Part shown: positions 56,535-64,000 of the stretch, one piece after another
Position numbering within the stretch: position 1 is the first letter of the stretch
Layout: each line of letters opens with the position of its first letter
Source: Callipepla californica brunnescens
Taxonomy: Eukaryota; Chordata; Aves; Galliformes; Odontophoridae
Direction of reading: 5' to 3'
Assembly: GCA_023055505.1 (NCBI GenBank)
Contig: JALIRH010000002.1
Span: 434,001-498,000, forward strand
DNA length: 64,000 nt
Program-made: the position numbers and the translations under genes
The notes under the pieces: generated by a model
Told to the model about the DNA's origin: nothing
Databases searched by the model: none
The model's input: the letters and a program-made list of their open reading frames with translations, nothing else

Positions 56535-57245
56535 TGTGCGGTGAGATGCAGGATATGGGGTGTGGAGGGTTGGGATATGGCATATGGTGGGAGGTGGGTT
56601 ACAGGATTTAGAGTCTGGAATGTGGGAGGTTGGATGGGAGCTATGAGCTTTGGAAAATTGGAAGTAGGATGTGGGATGTTGGATATGAGATATAGGACAG
56701 GTTATGGGGTGTTGGGATATGGTGGGAAGTGGGATGCAGGATAAGGGCTATGGGATTCATTGTAGTGGATATGGAGGGAGATGGGAAACAGAGTGTGGGA
56801 GGTTAGATGCAAGATATGGGATACAGAACACAGGCTATGGGAAATAGGATATGGGATTTAGGTTGCAGGGAATGGGATACTGGGTACAAGTCATGGGGAA
56901 TGAGGTGAGGTGGGATGTAGGATGTAAGGTGTGGGAGGTTAGATGCAAGATAGGGGATGTGGGATACAGGATGGATATAATGAAGCATTTGAGTTAAGAA
57001 TATGGGATGTAGGATGAGGATGTGGGAGGATTGATGCAAGATATGGGCTATGGGATGCAGGAAATGGTACGTGAGGTTGAAAGCAAGAGATGGGAAATGG
57101 GGTATAAAATGCAGGGTATGGGGTACAGGATGCAGGTTATGGAACATTGAACTTGGGATGCGAGTAGTGGGATGTTTGATATAACATACAGGATGGCAGA
57201 TGTGGGATATGATATTTGGGGTATAGGATATAGGTTGTGGGGTTC
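56535..57245. repeat. Purine-rich degenerate minisatellite
   Basis: About 700 bases of GGGATATGGGATGCAGGAT-like phrases. Short units of GGGATATG, GGGATGTAGG and GTGGGAGGTT alternate, and GTGGGAGGTTAGATGCAAGA recurs near 56,785 and 56,932. The minus-strand frame at 56803-57330 (His/Pro/Ile-rich) is an artefact. Confidence 0.85.
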
Positions 57246-57514
57246 TGGAGGCTGGCACTGCCCAACCCTCAATTCCCCAATGGGACATTCTCCAGCAAGG
57301 ACGCAGTGCCAGTAATCCCAATTTACTCATCCATTTATTGCCTAATGGTTTTCCCAGTGAAATCCAAAGAATTCTTGGGTTCTGGTTCCCTCCCTGCTTT
57401 CTCTGTTTTTATTGAGAGCAGTGAAGGGGGGAGTTGGGGGGGGACAAGGAGGAGGGGGGTCAGGTAGAGCATCCTTCCCCCTGCACTAGGTTATTTATTC
57501 ATGTAACAGGCCGA

Positions 57515-57625
57515 GGTTGGCATGCAGCTCGACACAGCCCTGGCAGCTGTCTGCTCCCTGGGAGCGCGAGCTGTGATTTGCACAAGCAAAAATAAACTAA
57601 TTGTTATTTTCAATTTACATATAGG
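57515..57625. promoter_or_regulatory. Candidate conserved non-coding element
   Basis: Short repeat-free block: CCTGGCAGCTGTCTGCTCCC (E-box CAGCTG), GAGCTGTGATTTGCACAAGC, then AAAATAAACTAATTGTTATT. It sits between repeat-rich segments about 6 kb downstream of MAFA. Confidence 0.35.
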
Positions 57626-57939
57626 GTAAGGAGAGAGGTGGGGGAGGTGGATGGGGGAGAGTTGAGCTGTAGGGTCTGCTGGCCTCTTGATTCTATGGAC
57701 TTCATCCTGCTTAGGGGTGATGCTGGTGGCCTGAGGGGTTGGCAGCTATGGAGGAGGGAGGTTGGACCATCATCTTTCTCAGCGCAGGGATAGGAAATGC
57801 TGATCTTCTCCAGGTTGATTTTGAGTACTCCTGTGGCTATGGTGCTTGTAGATCAAAAAGCAGAGCTTAATCAATGCTTACCACAGGTGACTAATCAGGA
57901 ATGTGAGCTGAGTGGATGTCCTGCGTGTTTTGGGTCATC

Positions 57940-58003
57940 CTGTATGAAGCCAGGATCTGGACTTGATGATGTTTATAGGTCCTATGATTCTGCGATGATT
58001 CAC
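57940..58003 (+). mobile_element. CR1 LINE fragment (short)
   Basis: CCAGGATCTGGACTTGATGA, TGTTTATAGGTCCTATGATT, CTGCGATGATTC. Degraded forward 3' end. Confidence 0.65.
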
Positions 58004-58342
58004 CATTCCTTTTATTTGTTAATGCAGTCCCTTTATTTGAATTCTGGGTCTCTCATGCCCCAAAACCTTTCACTTCCTTTGTTAATTGAGCTCTCAGACA
58101 CCAGCGGTGGGTAGATATTTTCCTTACTGCTTGACTACTCAGGACACTGGAGGTCTAAGACCCTTGAGATCTTTAACCATTTTCTCATGGAAGATCTGCA
58201 AAAAGATACATGATAGGGATATTTTTCCCATATCTTGGCCTGTGAAGTGTCAAGCGTGATGCTAAATTGCAGCCCAAGGACACCTAATGCAAAGGAGGAG
58301 GAAGAAGAGGAAGAGGAGCACATCCATGGTCCCATGCCTTTT

Positions 58343-58530
58343 AATAGAATCATAGAATACTTAAGGTTGGAAAAGACCCTCAAGGTCATCCAGTCATCAT
58401 CCCATCCCCACCATGCCCACTAGCCATGTCCCTAACTGCCACATCTCCATGTTACTTACCCTGTGGCACAGCAACCGTGCCATGCTGGTGCATCCCAGGA
58501 GCCTCTGTCATAACACTTTGAATGCAATGT
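58343..58530 (-). mobile_element. CR1 LINE fragment
   Basis: ATAGAATCATAGAATACTTA, GGTTGGAAAAGACCCTCAAG, CCATGCCCACTAGCCATGTC, CTGCCACATCTCCATG, ending near a GGAGCCTCTGTCATAACACT segment. Confidence 0.85.
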
Positions 58531-58534
58531 CGCG

Positions 58535-58905
58535 GGCGTTTAATTTAGATTTACGCCGACAGATTCTGTCCGTTAATTAAATATCAATTGATTGTTCGGA
58601 GAACACTTCCTTGGGTTTATCGCGTTTCTGAAAGACAAATCAAATTGCCATGTCATTAACTTGCAGCTATACAATCCATACATAATTACCGTCTTATTAA
58701 TACCTTCGAGTTACGAGGAAGTTTTAGGCAATTAATATTTGTGGGATAGTTTGTATCAAGTTAATTCCGTCAGGGTTATGTTAATAATGCGGACATCTAA
58801 TAAGCTGGATAATTAACGTCTTTCTTGTTAGCATCTTCTCAGATGCCAGTTAAATGTCAGGCCAGCCTTTGTGGCCTGGCTGTGTTTAATTAAACGTGTT
58901 ATTAC
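58535..58905. promoter_or_regulatory. Candidate conserved non-coding element
   Basis: Very AT-rich, repeat-free and dense in homeodomain cores: GCGTTTAATTTAGATTTACG, CGTTAATTAAATATCAATTG, GCCATGTCATTAACTTGCAG, CATAATTACCGTCTTATTAA, GTTTAATTAAACGTG. It lies about 7 kb downstream of the MAFA stop. The strongest looking candidate by motif density, but unproven. Confidence 0.45.
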
Positions 58906-59279
58906 ATGTGAATAGTGCTGGGTCAAGCAGCATGAGGCTCCAACCCTTCTTGGGATACTGATGCAAAATGGTTTTGAGTGCAATTTGAAAATGGGATTTA
59001 GGGGACAGTACACAAGCCAGGATTGCAGGAGGAGGCATTTTTTGCCTTGCAGGATGCTGCCCTGATCGGTGTTGGCTCATCATTGCTCAGAATAGAGCAT
59101 AGCTTGGGCTTCAGGGTCTTCAAAAAAAAAAGTACCCTAATGTGGGCACAGGTAGAGCATTCACTCCGCATTGTTTCCCTGGGGCTTTTGTGCTCGCTAT
59201 CCCTTGAGCTGGCTCGATGGTGAAAGGTATGTTTGTAAACAGCCATGCTTCCCTATGTCGAGGGCTACTGGGATATCTG

Positions 59280-59392
59280 TCATAATTGCTGTAGGACAGG
59301 GATATGAATTGCCCGTGCAGGAGTTGCACTCAGTGATCCTTAAGGGTGGGTCTCTTCTAACTCTGGATACTCGATGATTCTAAAATTCTCGG
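59280..59392 (+). mobile_element. CR1 LINE fragment
   Basis: GTGCAGGAGTTGCACTCAGT, GATCCTTAAGGGTGGGTCTC, TTCTAACTCTGGATACTCGA, TGATTCTAAAATTCTC. Forward and divergent. Confidence 0.7.
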
Positions 59393-59959
59393 TCTCAGCC
59401 TTAAAATATTCACTAGGAGAAGATCAAGATCCAGCTGGACCCAGCTCGCTCTGTCCACAGCCTTCCCCTCCCCAACATTCATGAATAAAATATAAATCTT
59501 ATCTACCTGGCCTGTTTGTCTCTGTGAAATATTTATCAGCTGCTGATTAAGTTTTAAGGAAGGGATGCACTGCCCAGGTGGGTTGCCCTGCTCCAGCTAC
59601 CCAGAGACAGTGGGTTCTGGGGTCGCAGTGCTTTTCGGGAGGGGTTCTTTCTGGGGACAGAAGGATGAATAGTAAAGAAAGATGCATTGAAAACCGAGAA
59701 AAGACTGCCAAAGCCACAATGTCATGCATTAAATATTGATGGGGCCATGCAGCACTGGAAGAGAGGTGTGGAGGCCCTAATGAAGCCAACCTCCCTCCTC
59801 GCTGATCACACATGGGTAAATTTGGGGTTAAAGATGCATAAGCCTACTTTTGTGGAAACCAGACCTCATATTCCAGGTGTTCCTCACCTGTGCTGTAGAA
59901 ATGGTAGGTGATAAGACATGGTAGCCCCAGTGTGTGGCACTCGGAAGGTCAGAACCTGT

Positions 59960-60580
59960 GGGAAACACCAAGAGGGTGGTTCTGGTGTTGGGATGGTTGG
60001 ATGGAAAGGATGAGCCATGCACTGGAAGTGGTTGGGTTGGGGGGATGGGCAACAGAAAACAAATGGCTGGGTGGGAGGAATGTGCAAGGGAGTGGAGGTG
60101 GTTGTAGTAGGAACGGTAGGCAGTATGACAGAGGGAGCTGAGTTGGAGGCACAGGCAATGGGATAGAAGTGGTTGATCAAGAGGGATGGGCCACGGGAGA
60201 GAGATGATTGTGCTGGGAAGGTTAGGCAATATGATGGAGAAAACTCAGTTGTAGGGATGTGCAAGGAGATAGAGATGGTTATGGTGAGAATGTGCAATGA
60301 GAGAGAGGTTGCAGAGTTGGAGGGATGGGAAATGGGATGGAGGTGGTTGATTGGGGTGGATTCTCAATAGATGGAGGTGGTTGCCCAGTAGGAGCAGACA
60401 ATGGGGTAGAGAAGTTTGTGGTGGGAAGGGTGGAAATATTTCTATTGAGCAGTGTGTTTGGGGTGGTCATGATGGGAGGATTAGGCAACGGTATGGAGGA
60501 GGTTGGGTGGGATGGATGAGCAACAGGATGGATGTGGGAACAGGCAATGGGATAGAGGAAGTAATCTGGAAGTGAAGGAA
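59960..60580. repeat. Degenerate minisatellite, GGAGGTGGTTG family
   Basis: About 600 bases built on a phrase like GGGATGGGCAATGGGATGGA followed by GGTGGTTGATTGGG. The GA(A/G)GTGGTTG anchor occurs at 60025, 60095, 60166, 60340 and 60375 with degraded versions between, giving spacing near 35 or 70 bases. The minus-strand Pro/Ser/His-rich frames (59828-60488) come from the periodicity. Confidence 0.8.
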
Positions 60581-60884
60581 CAGTCAGGTGAAGACCCCAA
60601 ATGGAGTTGGTGTTTTATTTTCCAAGGCAACTGCATCTTGCTTAGCCCCTCTGTGGCCAGCCTGTGTGAGATGCTCAGAAGCAGGGATGCTTCCCTTGGG
60701 CTCTGTTCCAGGCAGCCTGCCTAAACCCACTGCCACATTCAGCAGAGAAATCATCATCACCATATAGTAGGGTCCTCTCCTGCCTTCCCTGCTGCCCCAG
60801 CTCCTGCCTACAACCCTGCCAAACACTCCACAGACAAAGTTCCAAATCTGGCATCAGGTCAGCTCTTCCTAGAAATAACACCCC

Positions 60885-61225
60885 ATCAAGAGCTGTATTT
60901 TCTTACACAAATGATTTCCTTTTGCCTCTCTGGGAGCTCATTAGCATTCCTAAACGTGACCGCAGGGATCGATGTGGTGCTGGCCCAAAGCACAGCAGTC
61001 AATTCCTGTTTGTCACGAGATTTTACCTCACCGTCTAATCAGGCAGGGTCCAGCTGATGGCAATGTCTTTCTCTTTGCTTTTGCTCTTGTATCGGACTGA
61101 TTAATTTCCAATGGGTTAGTTCATCAGAGAAGGAGGCTCTCCAATTTAATTAGGATTGGGTCTTATGAATGCATATTATTATGCAGCTGTCCAGATGTGG
61201 GTCATTAAGAGAGTGTGTCAGGAGT
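60885..61225. promoter_or_regulatory. Candidate conserved non-coding element
   Basis: Repeat-free stretch with GAGCTCATTAGCATTCC, CGTCTAATCAGGCAGGG, GACTGATTAATTTCC, CAATTTAATTAGGATTG and TATGAATGCATATTATTATG. It lies about 9.5 kb downstream of the MAFA stop. Confidence 0.4.
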
Positions 61226-62867
61226 TCTGGCTTTTCTTAAAATAAAGACAAAAAACTTGGGGAAAAAAGAAAAGTCTCTACTTGCAAAGAGAGCATCTGT
61301 CATGAGGGCTCCATTGGCACCTGTCCCAGCCCCGTTGCAAGCATCTGGTTGGGATGGTACCCCACTGGAGGCTTTATGGGATGAGAACCAAGGGATGTGC
61401 AGGTCCCAGCGCACGCGTGCACTCTCCCGTTGGCTCTGCTGGCTTCAGGTCTCCTTGCGAGGAGCTGCCGAGTCAGCAGCTGCACATCTGCAGTGGAGGA
61501 TGACATTAATCAGTGCTTGCCTCCCGGACTTCAGCAGCCAACCCTGTACTTGCAGCTGTGCCTGTGCCCTGGGAAATAAATTCTGCCAGCTCCCCCTGTA
61601 CCATTGCTCAATGGGGGCTGCACCCTGTCCCCAGGTGCTTTTGGGGCTGGGGGACAGATGTGTTTCTGTGTTGTGCTGCTGGAACAAGAGGCAGCATCAG
61701 TACCCAACTCATCCCTGTGGTGCTCAGGGTGGGGAATAGGATGGTATGGAGTCCTAGGATAAGGGGTACACATGTTAGTTGTCAAAAGCTGACCCGGGAA
61801 TGAGGGTAATTCATGTGGTGTGTGCTGCTTGTGCAGATGCACCCAGGAGCTAGATGAGGCCGTGCACATCCTTACAATAATGCACTGTATTAACACTGTG
61901 CCTCTCCACCGAGCAAGCATTGAGTTCTTTATGGGGATGGAAGTGGGTTGGGAGGGGTAGAGGGGGAGCTTCTCCCACTAAAGACCTCCAACTGTGATCT
62001 TGGAGGAGAGACCATTCCTATGCCCCAGTTTCCCTAATGTGGTGCGTGTGGAGGAGTTGTGGCTTGGTCTGGCTATGGGATTTTATCATGTTGTCCAAAG
62101 TCTGGGTATCTGTTGGCCAAATTGTTTTACTTTTAGGGCAGGGACTGCTGTGTGCTTGTGCTTGTTTCTGTTTTCCCATTCCCTTGATTTCCAGCCTCCA
62201 TTCACACACCTGCATCCCAGTGGCTGTGGCTGGGGGGGGGCAGTGCTGCTGGGGAATACTGGGGCAGCAGGATGGAGGAGATGGGGACGTGTTACCCCAT
62301 AGGCACAGGGACACGTTAGGGCTGGTGGTGTCTGCTGGTGTGGATTTTTTTTTGCTCCATGCTCCCTTCCCTTTGGGCATCGGCTCTCTGTAGGGGTTAG
62401 AAGCAGGAGGGATTGAGGGAGGGGGGCTCAGTGCAGCATGTGAGCGCTTTGTGTTGTGGTGTAATCAGCACTCACTTATTCTCTTTGATTTTTTTTTTTC
62501 TCCTCCTTTTTGTTGTTGCTATTTTTCATGTTTCCACCGTGTCGGCAGTTTTCTCCCCCCACTCCCCCTTCTGGCCCCCCTTTCCCTTGTGATAAAACAG
62601 AAACCTGAGACCAGGAATCACTCAGGTTGCAAAGGACCATTACTGGGTCATCAGTCCCCAGGCTGTGCCATCCTCCAACCACTGTTTCCAGGCTGTTAAC
62701 CCTTCCCAATCTGTGTATCCCCCTTTCACCCAGTCAGCTCCATATGCAAAAATCCCCATCAAGTCTGAAATTCCTCGGCCGGAGGAACAAAAGAGAGCAG
62801 TTTGGGGAGCTTTGGTTTGGACTAAATGGCTTTTATGGTCTTTGAGAGGAGGGTCTGGAGAGAGATT

Positions 62868-63200
62868 GTAGAATCATGGAAATGTAGACCTTAAAGAACA
62901 AAGAACTACGGAATGTTTGAGGTGGAAGTGTCCTTAAAGATCATAGAAACATGGAATGGCTTGAGTTGGAAAGGACCTTAAAGACCATCCAGTTCCAACC
63001 AGAGTTGCCCCCTATTAGATCAGGCTGCCCAGGGTTCGATCTAGCCTAGCCTTGACCCCTCCAGGGATGAGACATGCGCTGCTGTTCTGGGCAACTTGTC
63101 CCAGTGCCTCACCACCCCCTGAGTAAACAATTTATTTATAATACCTTATCTAAATCTCCTCTCTTATAGTTTAAAGAGCTGGATGCTCTGCTGGGAAAAT
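62868..63200 (-). mobile_element. Stacked CR1 LINE fragments
   Basis: Three reverse 3' starts in a row (GTAGAATCATGGAAATGTAG; GAACTACGGAATGTTTGAGG; CATAGAAACATGGAATGGCT), the last continuing through CCATCCAGTTCCAACCAGAG, GATCAGGCTGCCCAGGGTTC and CACCCCCTGAGTAAACAATT into the interior. Confidence 0.85.
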
Positions 63201-63299
63201 CAGCATGATTGAAGTTGGAAGGGATCTCTGGGTCCAACTCCTCTCATCCAATCTGTGGACAACAGTATAGTGGGTGATGTTGGAGCAGGATATGGGGCA

Positions 63300-63465
63300 G
63301 CAGACATTCAGGGACCAGGTAGTGCTTCTGGTTAGCAGGATTAGCCCATGGCTACACAGGGAGAGCAAGTGGGATGGGAGATAGGATGGAGATGGTTGAT
63401 TGGGATGTATGGTCAATAGGATTGAGGATCATGGCAATTTGGGATAGAGGTGGGGATGGCACTGT
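63300..63465. repeat. Second patch of the GGAGGTGGTTG repeat family
   Basis: GGGATGGGAGATAGGATGGA then GATGGTTGATTGGGATGTAT and TTTGGGATAGAGGTGGGGAT repeat the phrases of the 59.96-60.58 kb array about 2.8 kb away, separated by unrelated and CR1 sequence. Confidence 0.7.
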
Positions 63466-63604
63466 TGTTACTGGATATTATGATGACATGATAGGAAAAA
63501 AAGACCTGTTATTTTGCAGCTGGAAAATGGACTAAGGAATATAAAGAAGAAGTGGGTGGAAGTAAATTCAGATTCTCATTTTCTTGATGGTAAGGAAAGG
63601 GTCA

Positions 63605-63780
63605 TATATTAGAATCATAGAATTATTAAGGTCATCCAGTCCAACCATCAACCCATCATCACCATGCACACTAAACCATATCCCTCAGTGCCACTTCTAC
63701 CCTATTCTTGGACATCTCTAGGGACAGTGACTCCACCACTTCCCTTCTTTCACAGACTACCTCATAGGGAGTCCCTGGGC
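63605..63780 (-). mobile_element. CR1 LINE fragment
   Basis: AGAATCATAGAATTATTAAG, GTCATCCAGTCCAACCATCA, CACTAAACCATATCCCTCAG, GGGACAGTGACTCCACCACT. Reverse copy with a short internal deletion after the 3' octamers. Confidence 0.88.
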
Positions 63781-64000
63781 ATCTTCACCATATCCTTCAG
63801 TTATCTCTGTTGTGTGGGAGCCCATGTATTATGCTGAGGGCTATCCTAGGTGTACATACTTGAGTAAAGTAAAACTTTTATAGACTCACGCCCTATGTCT
63901 CCTGGATGTTGCTTTGACCTCACCAGGTCTGTCTGTTTAATTAGTTTGATACGATGATGAGAAATCGTGTCTAACCCAGTGTGGGAGTATCAGGATCCTA

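Larger units (their letters stand above)
53691..64000. other. Gene-free region downstream of MAFA
   Basis: No coding exon was recognised on either strand. T-rich and GC-moderate DNA (53.7-55.6 kb) is followed by candidate regulatory stretches, two minisatellite-like arrays (56.5-57.25 and 59.96-60.58 kb) and CR1 copies. Open frames of 100-175 codons here coincide with repeat arrays or are random. Confidence 0.7.

Noticed and set aside
56803..57330. Minus-strand open frame of 175 codons rich in His, Pro and Ile
   Set aside because: It is a translation of the purine-rich minisatellite.
59828..60488. Minus-strand Pro/Ser/Thr-rich open frames
   Set aside because: Translations of the GGAGGTGGTTG repeat array.
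63790..63960. Possible LTR or retroviral fragment near the window end
   Set aside because: A TGTGTGGGAGCC-like start and a few repeat-like phrases, but no paired LTR ends, primer site or coding remnant could be seen, so it is not called.
1..64000. CRISPR arrays, tRNA or rRNA genes, bacterial operons
   Set aside because: Looked for and not seen. The tandem arrays have no unique spacers, and the intron/exon structure and CR1 content are vertebrate.

Overview
This is vertebrate nuclear DNA, most likely from a galliform bird such as chicken or a close relative. Three things point that way: the window is littered with 5'-truncated CR1 (chicken repeat 1) LINE copies in both orientations, the coding exons have GT/AG splice borders and introns of up to about 16 kb, and the MAFA protein has the 286-residue length expected for avian L-Maf. 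No bacterial, plasmid or phage features are present, and I found no CRISPR array, rRNA or tRNA.

Layout. Bases 1 to about 46,510 hold the 3' part of ZC3H3 on the + strand. Six well-supported coding exons (10435-10593, 12308-12377, 16833-16964, 32661-32845, 34539-34747, 44415-44446) join in frame to 261 residues with five CCCH zinc fingers and the conserved C-terminus. A possible 84-nt symmetric cassette exon lies at 44234-44317. The 3' UTR probably ends near 46,510. The gene starts upstream of the window, and no exon was recognised in 1-10434. The long introns are mostly CR1 copies, simple repeats, minisatellite-like arrays and a few AT-rich stretches that look conserved.

After about 3 kb of intergenic DNA comes MAFA (L-Maf), a single-exon bZIP transcription factor gene. 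It has a TATA promoter at about 49.33-49.49 kb, a leader of about 1.1 kb, a CDS at 50610-51470 and a long 3' UTR rich in homopolymers. The order ZC3H3 then MAFA on the same strand matches the mammalian arrangement. From about 53.7 kb to the end no gene is visible. That flank holds two minisatellite-like arrays, more CR1 copies and several AT-rich, homeodomain-motif-rich stretches that could be distal enhancers.

The two genes are not functionally linked as far as the sequence shows. ZC3H3 is an RNA-binding nuclear protein and MAFA is a lens and beta-cell transcription factor. MAFA control elements may lie inside the ZC3H3 introns. I found no previously undescribed multi-gene system. The most notable signals are around MAFA: an ATG-free leader of about 1.2 kb ending in a two-codon upstream ORF one base before the start codon, a degenerate repeat of about 43 bp that builds much of that leader, and a three-copy repeat in the 3' UTR.
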